Assembly (NCBI GenBank): GCA_005792285.1
Contig: SXSI01000021.1
Span: forward strand, 1 to 54,592
Source: Bacteroidota bacterium
GTDB lineage: Bacteria > Bacteroidota > Ignavibacteria > UBA10030 > UBA8401
Direction: 5' to 3'
Length of the DNA: 54,592 nt
The notes under the pieces are model-generated. The model did no database searches and had not been told where the DNA came from. It worked only from the letters and a program-made list of their open reading frames with translations. How positions within the stretch are numbered: position 1 is the stretch's first letter; each line of letters starts with the position of its first letter. Positions 45,872-54,592 of the stretch are shown here, piece by piece. The translations under genes and the position numbers were made by a program.

Positions 45872-48800
45872 TTAGAAATAATATCCAATATTTAACATGA
45901 ACCCATAATTTAAATCGGGATGTAGTTGCAAAGGAGTGCCAATCATTACCGAAACTCCTTTTTCATTTTGGAATTCAATGCCAATTGGAAACGAAATAAA
46001 TCCAGTTATTTTACTTTCTTCTTCCTTTTTGGAAGTAATGCCTCCAACCAATCCTAGATAAGGTGTTAAATTATTAAGCGATATAGCTTTAACTAAATAT
46101 GTAAATCCACCTGCAATTCCAAAACGAGGTATAAAACTTAAACCTCCCAATATTCTTAACGATTTACTTAAATGATAAGCACTTAAAACTGAGAAATGAT
46201 TTTTAAAATAAAACAAATTTACTCCAAATGGTTTGGCAATTCCAGCAGTATCTGGTGGAATATATGGTGGTATATTATTGTAGTAAACTTTAAAATTATT
46301 TGTACTATCGCATGCAAGAATAATATCATTGCGGCCGTCATTGTCAATATCAGCAATTGCAATACTTGAAAGACTTTCATTTGAAGAAATCTGTGCTTTT
46401 GAAATAAACGCATCATCAGAAAATTTATTTTTTTTAATAAAATTTTGCAACAACGCAATATTTCCACTCGTGCTAATAACTCCAATATCACAAAGTCCAT
46501 CTCCATCAATATCATTAATTGCAAAACTTGTCGGAGAAAGCGAAACATTTACTTGGAAGCTTTCGCTGAACGCATCAGTTGTAATTGAACCAATTTTATT
46601 TTGATTTGGGAAAACCGAGATTGATCTTTCGTTACTGTTTACGACCACTATATCATTTAACAAATCATTATTAAAGTCTGCAATCGCTAAATTTGTTGGT
46701 GTCATTCCAGTTGGAAGTTCTATTGGTAAATCAAATGATGAAGTTGTAAATGTACCGATATTCCCAATATTTCGATAAAGTGAAAGAGTGTTCGCTCCGC
46801 TATTTGCGACAACTAAATCATTTTTTTTATCCCCATCGATATCAGTAATTGCAATTCCCCACGGTTTATTTCCTGCGAGAATATCAATTTTTTCTGAAAA
46901 TGTATTTTTCGATAATCCACTTCCCGATCCGATGTTTCTAAAAATAGAAATATTATACGATCCATAATTAGTTACTGCGATATCCATTTTTCCATCTCCA
47001 TCAATATCGCCGACTGCAACTGCTCGAGGATAAAGTCCCGCCTTTAATTCAATTCTATCAACAAGAGGTAGAAAATTAAAAGCTATAATTTTTGGTCTCA
47101 GTTTACTTCTAAAAATACTTATACTATTTGTTGTATAATGTGACATTACAACATCAAGCTGTTCATCTCCGTTTATATCGCAAACAACAAAATCTTCTCC
47201 TTTAATTGGAGTTGCAATATGAATTGGATCCTCAAAAGTTCCATAAATAATACTTTCGGCATTCTTTGAGTTATAGTACAAAGAAAGAGAATCGCTTCCA
47301 TCATTAAGTGTTAAAAGATCCAACCGACCATTCATATCAAAATCTCCAAGTACAATTTTTGCAGGATTTTTTAAAGTCGGTTTATTAATATTTGTTTCAA
47401 AATAACTTTTTGAAATTCCCACTCCGGAATAAGTTATAGCAAATGGTTTTACAGATTTAACGGTTACACCATCAACTGTAATTGAAATTGGTTCGTAGGT
47501 TCCACCGAATGGGACTATCACACGCACTTCTTCTGGGCTTGCAGAAATAATTTCGGCTTGCATTGTTCCAAACCGAATTAAATTTTTATTTTTATCAGGA
47601 TTAAAATATAATCCTGTAATTTTAATTTCTGTTCCGGGAGCCGCCACTTCAGGTTCAATATTATAAATAGTTGGTTTTGGGATATATTGAATTCCATCCA
47701 TAATTGCTGAACCTCCGGGCGTTTCCAGTTTTACAATTCCACTTTCCCCTTTACCAATAATTGCTGCAACAAGAGAATCGTTAATTGCAGTTACATTTAC
47801 CGCAGGAATATTTCCAAAAAAAACTTTTTTAACTGCAGATAAATGCCAACCATTAATTAATACCGTTCCGCCAGTTGTAACAATTGCTGGACTCATTGAA
47901 GTTATAACAGGTGGACCAATTCTATTTTGAAAAACTGAAATTGTGTTACTCCCTTTGTTGATTGTTAATATTTCGGGTTGCGCATCACCATCAAGATCTC
48001 CAACTGTCATCGCAATTGGACCACTTCCTGTTATAAAATTTATATAAGATTTTAAATTATTACTGCTAACGCCCACCGAGTTTTTGTGTAATGAAAGAAA
48101 ATTACTTCCTGTAACAATTCCAATATCGCATCTCCCATCTCCATCAAAATCGGCGGCTGCAATATCTTCTTGCGCGCCACTTGTTTGATAATCAGTCTGT
48201 TTTTCAAATGTATTTACCGTTATCGTATCCGGCTTACTTTTATTTCTGATGATCGAAAAATAATCTTCATCACTATGTGCAATTATTAAATCCAATCTTC
48301 TATCATTATTGATATCGGCAAGTGCAACTGATTTTGGTTTACTGCCAACAAGTAAATCTATCCTTTGTGCAAACGATTTTGTTGTTATTGAATCTCTCTT
48401 TGAAATATTTCTAAAAATAGAAACACTATTACTAAACTCATTAACACAAACAATATCCGCTTTCCCATCTCTGTCAATGTCGCCAACTGAAATACTTCTT
48501 GGACGCTGTTGTGTAATTAAACTAATTTTTTGTGAAAAATTTAATGGTGCGTTTTGAGTTGTAGAAAGTCCCCGTAAAATAGAAATTGTATTTCCATTTT
48601 CATTTGAAACAATAATATCATTTCTTCCATCACGTTCAAGATCGTAAACTTCAATGCTGTTTGGTCTCTCATCAACCGTTAAATCATATTTCGGAGAAAA
48701 AGATTCTGCAGCAAGCTGACCATACATTAAAATATTTTTAAATATTGAAATTGTATTGCTTCCTTGATTTGCAACTAGAATATCATTTCTTCCATCAGCA

Positions 48801-49366
48801 TCAACGTCTGCAATTACAATTCCTTGCGGCGAAATTCCTGTTGGCAAATCAAATTTTTGAGTGAATAATAATTTATCTGAATTTACAAAAATTGTTATCG
48901 AATTATTTTTTGAATTAGAAACTATAATTTCATGAAGTCCGTCGTCATTTAAATCGCCAACGACAATATCCTTTGGTAATTCTTTAGTCGGAAGTTCGAT
49001 TTTTTTTCTAAATGAACTCGAAGTAATATATCCACCGTTTGGATAAGTTAAATGAAAAGGGAATGGGTAATAACCTATAAGTCCTTTTGTAGCAATAGAT
49101 ATAGGGCGATATAATGCTCCCGATGGAACAGTAGAAATAATTTGGGTATTTGTGGATGAAATTATTTTCCCTTTTACTCCACCAAATGAAACATTAACAT
49201 TGCTCGATGAAGTTGGAAAATTTATTCCTGTAATAGTTACGGTTTTTCCACTCGAATTAATTAAAGGACTAATCGATCTTATAAATGGCGGCGCTTGTGA
49301 AATTAGTGAATTACAAAAAAGCAGGAATAAAAAAATGCATTTGGCGTTGATTAAATTACTTATCAT
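45872..49366 (-). CDS. Large surface protein: TIG domains, two sets of seven FG-GAP/VCBS repeats, barrel-like C-terminus
   Basis: The 1164-residue protein has a signal peptide (to about SLISQ), then an IPT/TIG domain (about 26-108). A first set of seven FG-GAP repeats follows (about 130-480), each with a DxDxDG-type calcium loop such as DVDADGRNDILVAN. Two more TIG domains follow (about 483-645), then a second set of seven repeats (about 655-1025, e.g. DIDGDGKMDIAVTN). The last 133 residues are beta-strand rich and end in GYYF, like an outer-membrane anchor; there is no Por sorting domain. The protein is probably surface-exposed and calcium-stabilised, perhaps adhesive. Function unknown. Confidence 0.85.
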   Translation of the reverse strand: MISNLINAKCIFLFLLFCNSLISQAPPFIRSISPLINSSGKTVTITGINFPTSSSNVNVSFGGVKGKIISSTNTQIISTVPSGALYRPISIATKGLIGYYPFPFHLTYPNGGYITSSSFRKKIELPTKELPKDIVVGDLNDDGLHEIIVSNSKNNSITIFVNSDKLLFTQKFDLPTGISPQGIVIADVDADGRNDILVANQGSNTISIFKNILMYGQLAAESFSPKYDLTVDERPNSIEVYDLERDGRNDIIVSNENGNTISILRGLSTTQNAPLNFSQKISLITQQRPRSISVGDIDRDGKADIVCVNEFSNSVSIFRNISKRDSITTKSFAQRIDLLVGSKPKSVALADINNDRRLDLIIAHSDEDYFSIIRNKSKPDTITVNTFEKQTDYQTSGAQEDIAAADFDGDGRCDIGIVTGSNFLSLHKNSVGVSSNNLKSYINFITGSGPIAMTVGDLDGDAQPEILTINKGSNTISVFQNRIGPPVITSMSPAIVTTGGTVLINGWHLSAVKKVFFGNIPAVNVTAINDSLVAAIIGKGESGIVKLETPGGSAIMDGIQYIPKPTIYNIEPEVAAPGTEIKITGLYFNPDKNKNLIRFGTMQAEIISASPEEVRVIVPFGGTYEPISITVDGVTVKSVKPFAITYSGVGISKSYFETNINKPTLKNPAKIVLGDFDMNGRLDLLTLNDGSDSLSLYYNSKNAESIIYGTFEDPIHIATPIKGEDFVVCDINGDEQLDVVMSHYTTNSISIFRSKLRPKIIAFNFLPLVDRIELKAGLYPRAVAVGDIDGDGKMDIAVTNYGSYNISIFRNIGSGSGLSKNTFSEKIDILAGNKPWGIAITDIDGDKKNDLVVANSGANTLSLYRNIGNIGTFTTSSFDLPIELPTGMTPTNLAIADFNNDLLNDIVVVNSNERSISVFPNQNKIGSITTDAFSESFQVNVSLSPTSFAINDIDGDGLCDIGVISTSGNIALLQNFIKKNKFSDDAFISKAQISSNESLSSIAIADIDNDGRNDIILACDSTNNFKVYYNNIPPYIPPDTAGIAKPFGVNLFYFKNHFSVLSAYHLSKSLRILGGLSFIPRFGIAGGFTYLVKAISLNNLTPYLGLVGGITSKKEEESKITGFISFPIGIEFQNEKGVSVMIGTPLQLHPDLNYGFMLNIGYYF

Positions 49367-49410
49367 TAAGTAAACTTAAGGAACTAGTGATTTGTATTCA
49401 ACCTATTCGG

Positions 49411-49444
49411 CTATAAAAATAATAACGCCCGTATATTCGGGCGT
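49411..49444 (-). terminator. Intrinsic terminator of the rplS operon
   Basis: On the minus strand a seven-base stem ACGCCCG pairs with CGGGCGT around the loop AATATA (49425-49444). It is followed by the U-rich stretch TTATTATTTTTATAG. It lies 32 bases after the rplS stop and 44 bases before the next minus-strand gene start. Confidence 0.85.
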
Positions 49445-49476
49445 CATCATTAATCTATTTTTTATGGGGTTGCTTA

Positions 49477-49803
49477 TTATCGATCTAGTTTACCAGTTCT
49501 TGAGCGAAGGTAATACAACTTACTTCGTCTAACGTTGCCTTCTTTTACAATCTCTATTTTAGCAATTCGTGGCGAATGAAGTGGAAATATTCTTTCTACC
49601 CCAACTCCATCAGAAATTTTTCTAATAGTAAAAGTTGCTCCTAATCCTTCTCCTCTTTTACTAAGTACAACTCCCTGAAAATGCTGAATCCGTTCTTTTT
49701 CTCCTTCAACAACTTTAACGTGAACGTTAAGTGTATCTCCCGGATTAAATTCAGGTATGTTTTTTGCAAAGTACGTTTGTTCAACTAAGCTTATCTTGTC
49801 CAT
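49477..49803 (-). CDS. rplS: 50S ribosomal protein L19
   Basis: L19 sits at the 30S-50S interface. The 108-residue protein has the family core [40 protein letters not shown] and [19 protein letters not shown], with [14 protein letters not shown] at the end; it lacks the short extra tail of some homologues. A strong AAGGAG precedes the ATG at 49803. It is the last gene of the rpsP-khpA-rimM-trmD-rplS run and is followed by a terminator. Confidence 0.96.
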   Translation of the reverse strand: MDKISLVEQTYFAKNIPEFNPGDTLNVHVKVVEGEKERIQHFQGVVLSKRGEGLGATFTIRKISDGVGVERIFPLHSPRIAKIEIVKEGNVRRSKLYYLRSRTGKLDR

Positions 49804-49833
49804 TTATAAATCTCCTTTTTATTTTTCTAATTA

Positions 49834-50517
49834 TTAATTGTGTAATAAATCTGCTCGTCGCTCTTGTGTGCGGCTAATTTTTTGTTTCTCTCTCCAACTT
49901 TCAATTTCTTTATGATTTCCTTTTAATAAAACTTCCGGGACTTTCATTCCTCTAAAATCTGCTGGGCGTGTATAATTTGGTCCGTCAAGTAATCCATCCT
50001 GAAAAGAATCTCCCAATAAAGATTCTGCGTCACCAATTACTCCGGGAACTAATCTAACAACTGCATCAACTAAAACTGCTGCTGCAAGTTCACCCCCTGT
50101 TAGAATATAATCTCCAAGTGAAATTTCTTTTGTAACTAATTTTTCTCGAATTCTTTCGTCAATTCCTTTATAATGTCCGCAAATAATTAACAAATTATTT
50201 TTTAAAGATAATTCAACTGCTGTGTTTTGTTTTAACGGAACTCCATCTGCAGCCATATAAATTATTTCGTCATATTTTCTTTTCATCTGAAGTTTTTCTA
50301 CACAAGCAAAAATTGGTTCCGGTTTCAAAATCATACCGGCACCGCCACCATAAGGCGATTCATCAACTATATGATGTTTGTCGGTTGTATATTTTCGAAT
50401 ATCGTGAATAACAATTTTCACCATTCCGTTTTGTTGTCCACGCTTTAAGATACTTTCACTAAATGGACTTTTTAGAAGCTTCGGTAAACAGGTAATAATA
50501 TCAATGTGTAAACTCAT
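49834..50517 (-). CDS. trmD: tRNA (guanine-N1)-methyltransferase
   Basis: TrmD methylates G37 in tRNAs to prevent frameshifting. The 227-residue protein has the SPOUT knot motifs IICGHYKGIDERI and ISLGDYILTGGELAAAVLVD, and SPYGGGAGMILKPEP in the N-terminal half. Its start overlaps the rimM stop as ATGA, and rplS begins 30 bases downstream of its stop. Length is normal for the short form. Confidence 0.96.
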   Translation of the reverse strand: MSLHIDIITCLPKLLKSPFSESILKRGQQNGMVKIVIHDIRKYTTDKHHIVDESPYGGGAGMILKPEPIFACVEKLQMKRKYDEIIYMAADGVPLKQNTAVELSLKNNLLIICGHYKGIDERIREKLVTKEISLGDYILTGGELAAAVLVDAVVRLVPGVIGDAESLLGDSFQDGLLDGPNYTRPADFRGMKVPEVLLKGNHKEIESWREKQKISRTQERRADLLHN

Positions 50518-51059
50518 ATTGCAGCTCCATTAAACATTCCATCTGGTGGCGATATAATAATTTTCTTCATTTCAATATTAACAGATTTTACAATTTCTTT
50601 AACAACGGGAACGTAAACCTCTTCGATCCCGCTTTTTACTACATATGCTTGATGCCCTGGCAAATTTACAACATCTATTACTTCACCAAGAATTTCTTTT
50701 GATTCATTTACAACTGTAAAACCAATTATGTCGTGAATATAAATTGAACCTTTAGGAAGTTCTTTTCGTTCATCCATTGAAACAAATAAAAAATTATTTA
50801 CAATTGCTTCAGCTTCTGTACGTGAACTAATTTCAGAAAATTTAACTAGAAGATTTTTTGAGTGTTGGTTAACCGAAGTTAATGTCAACGTTCGAAGAGT
50901 TTCTTCGTTTAGTCCAACAAGAAACTTTGAACTTTTTGGATAATCTTTAGATGTGCGAAGAAAGGAGTGGTAATTTACTTCACCATTAAGGCCGAATGCT
51001 TTTCCAATAACACCAATGGCGCACAATGAACCCTGAGATATATTATTTGTTGTTTGCAT
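50514..51059 (-). CDS. rimM: 16S rRNA processing/30S maturation protein RimM
   Basis: RimM helps 30S subunit assembly by binding S19. The 181-residue protein has the N-terminal AIGVIGKAFGLNGEV and a C-terminal PRC-barrel region (about 100-175) with IHDIIGFTVVNESKEILGEV, LPGHQAYVV and VYVPVVKEIVKSVN. It overlaps trmD by four bases in the conserved rimM-trmD order. Confidence 0.94.
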   Translation of the reverse strand: MQTTNNISQGSLCAIGVIGKAFGLNGEVNYHSFLRTSKDYPKSSKFLVGLNEETLRTLTLTSVNQHSKNLLVKFSEISSRTEAEAIVNNFLFVSMDERKELPKGSIYIHDIIGFTVVNESKEILGEVIDVVNLPGHQAYVVKSGIEEVYVPVVKEIVKSVNIEMKKIIISPPDGMFNGAAI

Positions 51060-51091
51060 TTGGTCATTAATAGCATTTTTTTAATTACAAC

Positions 51092-51325
51092 TTATCCTTC
51101 AAGAATATCAACCGTTATTCTTTTATCATCTTTTGCAGCCATTGCTGCAACAAGGGTTCGGATAGCATTAATATTTCTTCCTTCTTTTCCAATAATACGG
51201 CCCATGTCTGGTTGTGCTACAGAAATTTTAATAGATGATTTTCCTTCTACTACTTCTTCTATAACTTTTATAGAATCTGGTTGTTGAACAATACTTCTGA
51301 CGATTGCTTCTACAATGTCTTTCAT
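51092..51325 (-). CDS. khpA: KH-domain RNA-binding protein KhpA
   Basis: The 77-residue protein is a single KH domain. The GxxG loop is visible as IIGKEGRNINAIR near the middle. A good GGAGGG lies seven bases upstream of the ATG. Its position between rpsP and rimM is the conserved one. KhpA binds RNA, often with KhpB, and affects cell size and translation in other bacteria. Confidence 0.93.
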   Translation of the reverse strand: MKDIVEAIVRSIVQQPDSIKVIEEVVEGKSSIKISVAQPDMGRIIGKEGRNINAIRTLVAAMAAKDDKRITVDILEG

Positions 51326-51346
51326 GATGTCCCTCCAAGTTGGGAA

Positions 51347-51781
51347 TTACTGAGCGGCAACTTCTTCTGTTTGTGGTTCAGTAGTAGCTTTGGCCTCAGT
51401 TGTTTTTTTCTTTGATGCCTTTCGTTTTGATTTCTTTTCTTCTTCTTTTTTCAATTTAAGATCTCGCCCCATACTCCATTTTTCCATTAAAGATGAAATT
51501 GTAGCATCGTCCTTTATTTGTTTTTTCAAACTCCATTTCATCCATTGACCATTTCTGCGTAACAATGAACGAACGGTATCTGTTGGTTGCGCACCAACTG
51601 AAAGCCAATGAAATAGACGATCTTCTTTTGTTGAAATTATTATTGGATTAACAGTTGGATCATATCTTCCGACAACTTCAATAAATTTACTATCGCGTGG
51701 CGATCTTGAATCTGTTGCAACTATTTTGTAAATGGGCTGTTTTTTCTTTCCCATTCTTAATAAACGTAATTTAACCGACAA
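51347..51781 (-). CDS. rpsP: 30S ribosomal protein S16 with a charged C-terminal extension
   Basis: The S16 core is residues 1-90 (KLRLLRMGKKKQPIYKIVA, DSRSPRDSKFIEVVGRYDP, WLSVGAQPTDTV). The gene starts at TTG 51781-51779, with AAGGAG eight bases upstream; the next ATG would delete the conserved SVKLRLLRM start, so TTG is preferred. At 144 residues it carries a Lys/Glu-rich tail (about 108-144: EEEKKSKRKASKKKTTEA and on), an extension also seen in related phyla. It heads the rpsP-khpA-rimM-trmD-rplS run, 61 bases after ffh. Confidence 0.96.
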   Translation of the reverse strand: MSVKLRLLRMGKKKQPIYKIVATDSRSPRDSKFIEVVGRYDPTVNPIIISTKEDRLFHWLSVGAQPTDTVRSLLRRNGQWMKWSLKKQIKDDATISSLMEKWSMGRDLKLKKEEEKKSKRKASKKKTTEAKATTEPQTEEVAAQ

Positions 51782-51842
51782 TTAAAACTCCTTTTTAAGT
51801 TGACAAAAATAATGAAATCTTGGAAGTCTTCCAAGTAGCATT

Positions 51843-53171
51843 TTAACGTTGAAATTTAGGAGGTTTGCTTTTATTCCCCATAAACGAAGACATTTTTGAG
51901 TAATTCTTTAACATCTTTTTCATTTTCTCGAACTGTGTTAGTAACTTATTTACATCCTGAATTGTTCTTCCGCTACCATTTGCAATTCTTTTCCGACGAG
52001 AACCATTTAAAATATCTGGATTATTTCTTTCTTCTTTTGTCATCGAAAGAATTATCGCTTCGATTACATCCAACTGCTTATCATCAACTTGTGCATTTGG
52101 TGGAAGTGAAACTCCGGGAATCATTCCAATAATTTGTTGCAATGGTCCCATTTTTTTTATTTGTTGAAGTTGTTCGTAAAAATCTTCAAGTGAAAATTCT
52201 GATTTCCATAATTTTTTTTCTAATTTTTCTGCCTGCTTCTCATCAATAACAGATTGTGCCTTCTCAACTAATGTAACAACATCTCCCATCCCAAGAATTC
52301 TTGAAGCCATTCTTTCAGGATAGAATTGTTCGAGTGCATCAATTTTTTCTCCAACACCAACAAATTTTATTGGAACTTGAACAACTGAACTTATTGAAAG
52401 TGCCGAACCTCCTCTGGTATCGCCATCAAGTTTTGTAAGTACAACTCCGGTTATTTGCAATTTATCGTGAAATGCTTTTGCTGTGTTGACTGCATCTTGT
52501 CCAGTCATAGCATCAACAACAAAAAGAATTTCATCTGGTTGAATTGCATTTTTCATTTTTACAACTTCGCTCATCATACCATCATCGATATGCATTCTTC
52601 CGGCGGTATCAATTATTATTGTGTCGGAATTTTGTTCAATTGCGAATTTCGAAGCGTCACTTGTAATTTTAACGGCACTTTCATTTCTATCACTATAAAC
52701 TGGAACATTTATAATATTTCCCAACATTGTAAGTTGATCGATTGCAGCCGGTCTATAAATATCTGCCGCAACGAGTAACGGTTGATGTCCCTTTTGTTTT
52801 AAATAATTTGCAAGCTTTGCAGAAAATGTAGTTTTACCGGATCCCTGTAATCCCACAACCATAATTTTAGTTGGGGGTTTTGAAGAAAAAATGAGATCCC
52901 TTTTTTCTGATCCCAATAGGCGAATAAGTTCATCATTTAATATTTTTACGAATTGTTGCCCAGGAGAAACACTTGTAAGAACTTCTTTCCCAAATGCTTT
53001 TGTGGAAACTTCTTTTATAAATGAATTTACAACGTGAAGATTAACGTCGGCATCCAAAAGAATGCGTTTAATTTCTTCGGTAGTTTCTGTAATATTGGAT
53101 TCGGAAATACGAGCTTCACCACGAAGTCGTTTAACGAGAGAGGAAAATTGTTGTGAAATTGTATCAAACAT
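51843..53171 (-). CDS. ffh: Signal recognition particle protein Ffh
   Basis: Ffh is the SRP GTPase that targets nascent membrane proteins. The 442-residue protein has an N domain (1-95), a G domain with GLQGSGKTT (107-115), AADIYRPAAIDQL, DTAGRMHID and TKLDGDTRGG, and an M domain (about 300-442) with SGRTIQDVNKLLTQFEKM. Length is normal. Its ATG follows a hairpin-plus-U-tract immediately upstream, which separates it from atpG by 29 bases. Confidence 0.96.
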   Translation of the reverse strand: MFDTISQQFSSLVKRLRGEARISESNITETTEEIKRILLDADVNLHVVNSFIKEVSTKAFGKEVLTSVSPGQQFVKILNDELIRLLGSEKRDLIFSSKPPTKIMVVGLQGSGKTTFSAKLANYLKQKGHQPLLVAADIYRPAAIDQLTMLGNIINVPVYSDRNESAVKITSDASKFAIEQNSDTIIIDTAGRMHIDDGMMSEVVKMKNAIQPDEILFVVDAMTGQDAVNTAKAFHDKLQITGVVLTKLDGDTRGGSALSISSVVQVPIKFVGVGEKIDALEQFYPERMASRILGMGDVVTLVEKAQSVIDEKQAEKLEKKLWKSEFSLEDFYEQLQQIKKMGPLQQIIGMIPGVSLPPNAQVDDKQLDVIEAIILSMTKEERNNPDILNGSRRKRIANGSGRTIQDVNKLLTQFEKMKKMLKNYSKMSSFMGNKSKPPKFQR

Positions 53172-53195
53172 AAAAAGGGGAGAAATATTCCTCCC
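53172..53195 (-). terminator. Terminator-like hairpin directly before the ffh start codon
   Basis: On the minus strand GGGAGGA (53195-53189) can pair with TTTCTCCC-type bases (53184-53178), including one G-U pair, around a four-base loop. It is followed by C and TTTTT, which run straight into the ffh ATG. It could end the atp transcript partially, or act as an attenuator. The 5' arm also contains the only GGAGG-like ribosome-binding sequence for ffh, so folding would hide it. Confidence 0.5.
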
Positions 53196-53200
53196 AATAA

Positions 53201-54079
53201 TTAGCTAGCTTTTTTTAAAGCTTCAGCTCCTGCAACAATTTCAAGAAGTTCTTTTGTAATTGAAGCTTGTCGGGCTTTGTTATAATATAATTGTAGCAAG
53301 CGAATTAAATCGCGCGCGTTTGTACTTGCATTATCCATTGCTATCATTTTTGCCCCTTGCTCAGCTGCGTTCGATTCTAATAAAATTTTCCAGATTTGAA
53401 AATGGAGATGTTTTGGTACAAGTGAAGTTATTAATTCTGTACTCGATGGCTCATAAATATAATCGGTCATTGAGTTTGATTCTTTTTTTGTAGAGGTAAT
53501 TGGTAAAAATTGGTCGATAACTATTTTTTGTGTAGCTAGCCCTTTTGCTTCATTATAAATTATTTCAATTTTATCAAAGCTTCCATCTGTGTAACCTTCA
53601 ATTAATTTGTCTGCAATTTCTCTTGCTGTTGAAAATTTAAGATATTGGTAAAGTCCAACATATTTTGAAACTACATTGTAGCTTCTTTTTGAAAAATACT
53701 CTGTTCCTTTTTTGCCAACACAAATTAATTTTACTTTTCCTGCAGCGAGCTGCGCATTATAATTTGATTTTAAATATTGCACCGCGTAGCGAATTAAGTT
53801 CGTATTAAACGCTCCGCATAATCCTCTATCTGAAGTTACAACTACAACAGCAATATTTTCAATTGGTCTATCATTTAAAAGTAAAAAGTCATATACGTTT
53901 ACTTTTGCGGCGAGATGAGAAAGAATTTCTTGCATTTTTTTTGCATATGGTCGTGCTTGACTAATTGCATCTTGAGCGCGGCGTAATTTTGCAACGGCAA
54001 CCATCTTCATTGCCTTTGTTATTTTTTCTGTACTTTTTACAGAACTAATTCTATTTCTTATGTCGCGTAATGTCGCCAT
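53201..54079 (-). CDS. atpG: ATP synthase gamma subunit
   Basis: The gamma subunit is the central rotor stalk of F1. The 292-residue protein has the N-terminal ATLRDIRNRISSVKSTEKITKA-type helix (residues 2-23), the central SDRGLCGAFNTNL, and the C-terminal helix with MIAMDNASTNARDLI and KARQASITKELLEIV. It starts three bases after atpA. ffh follows instead of atpD/atpC, so the beta and epsilon genes must lie elsewhere. Confidence 0.96.
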   Translation of the reverse strand: MATLRDIRNRISSVKSTEKITKAMKMVAVAKLRRAQDAISQARPYAKKMQEILSHLAAKVNVYDFLLLNDRPIENIAVVVVTSDRGLCGAFNTNLIRYAVQYLKSNYNAQLAAGKVKLICVGKKGTEYFSKRSYNVVSKYVGLYQYLKFSTAREIADKLIEGYTDGSFDKIEIIYNEAKGLATQKIVIDQFLPITSTKKESNSMTDYIYEPSSTELITSLVPKHLHFQIWKILLESNAAEQGAKMIAMDNASTNARDLIRLLQLYYNKARQASITKELLEIVAGAEALKKAS

Positions 54080-54082
54080 TTA

Positions 54083-54592
54083 TTACGGTTTAAAAATTTC
54101 TATAAATTCTTTAACTATTGTTTTAATTGTAGAAATTAATTCGTTACTAAGATCTCGTTTATCTTCAACTTCGGAAAGTACTTCGGGATAACGAGAGTGA
54201 AGCGATTCTAAAAATTCCTTTTCAAATTTTTGAATTGATGTCAAAGGAAGTTCATCTAACAATCCGTTTGTACCAAGATAAATTAAAATAATTTGTTCCT
54301 GATATGACATTGGAACGTATTGTCCTTGTTTCAATAATTCAACTAAACGTGAACCACGACGAAGCTGTTGTTGTGTTGCTTTATCTAAATCAGAACCAAA
54401 TTTTGCAAATGCTTCAAGTTCGCGATATTGTGCAAGATCCAAACGTAAACGTCCTGCAACTTTTTTCATAGCTTTAACTTGTGCATTTCCACCAACACGG
54501 GAAACAGAAATTCCAACGTTTATAGCTGGTCGAACTCCACTATTAAAAAGATTCGGCTCTAAATAAATTTGTCCATCTGTAATTGAAATTAC
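54083..54592 (-). CDS. atpA: ATP synthase alpha subunit, C-terminal part (cut by window end)
   Basis: Only the last 169 residues are in the window; the frame is open to the right edge and begins with [19 protein letters not shown]. The downstream signature [18 protein letters not shown] and [20 protein letters not shown] are typical of the alpha-subunit C-terminal domain. The internal Met at 54469 is not the start. The gene precedes atpG in the usual order. Confidence 0.96.
   Translation of the reverse strand, partial: VISITDGQIYLEPNLFNSGVRPAINVGISVSRVGGNAQVKAMKKVAGRLRLDLAQYRELEAFAKFGSDLDKATQQQLRRGSRLVELLKQGQYVPMSYQEQIILIYLGTNGLLDELPLTSIQKFEKEFLESLHSRYPEVLSEVEDKRDLSNELISTIKTIVKEFIEIFKP

Noticed and set aside
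45872-49366. Regularly spaced repeats that could suggest a CRISPR or tandem DNA array
   Set aside because: The periodicity is at protein level (FG-GAP calcium loops, degenerate at DNA level) within one continuous reading frame.

Overview
The window is AT-rich, almost fully coding DNA from a Gram-negative (diderm) bacterium. A glycoside hydrolase-like protein with a type IX secretion (Por) C-terminal sorting domain, TonB-dependent and other beta-barrel proteins, many starts without a strong Shine-Dalgarno, and the gene neighbourhoods all point to the Bacteroidetes/Chlorobi/Ignavibacteria (FCB) group. My best guess is an Ignavibacteria-like organism; this is inference, since no rRNA is present. 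No mobile element, phage gene or CRISPR array was seen, and no gene-free stretch exceeds about 150 bases.

Plus strand, 1-12.3 kb: the 3' end of a tRNA (probably Pro); type 2 isopentenyl-diphosphate isomerase and a short-chain prenyl synthase with an archaeal-like GGPP-synthase motif; HPr and enzyme I of the PTS without EII genes; a bifunctional phosphoglucose/phosphomannose isomerase; an ABC exporter, a POT-like transporter and a LolA-like protein; then a manganese locus (DtxR/MntR-type regulator with a perfect 26-bp palindrome at its start codon, an Nramp transporter fused to a universal-stress domain, and an outer-membrane barrel protein).

Minus strand, 12.3-21.3 kb: a metal-type TonB receptor locus (small Cys/His protein, receptor, lipoprotein), then a TRAP transporter of the TPR-associated type (TatT, P, Q, M) translationally coupled to radA and followed by rdgB. 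Plus strand, 21.4-26.4 kb: PhoD-like phosphatase, response regulator, histidine kinase and an amino-acid permease.

Minus strand, 26.4-49.4 kb: an envelope-rich region. A tight run hldE1(kinase)-hldE2(adenylyltransferase)-tamB-rnr ends with an unusual protein joining a gluzincin-like peptidase domain, a TolB/PD40 propeller and an Omp85-type barrel. Upstream lie a FadL/PorV-like protein coupled to a T9SS cargo, a Tyr-rich lipoprotein, an outer-membrane protein, cysS, recN, and a 1164-residue protein with two sets of seven FG-GAP repeats, TIG domains and a barrel-like tail. Minus strand, 49.4-54.6 kb: housekeeping genes in transcriptional order atpA (partial)-atpG-ffh-rpsP-khpA-rimM-trmD-rplS, closed by an intrinsic terminator.

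The most noteworthy items are the peptidase-propeller-Omp85 fusion near tamB, the double seven-repeat propeller protein, and the compact manganese operon with its start-codon operator. All functional calls come from motif reading; no database search was run.
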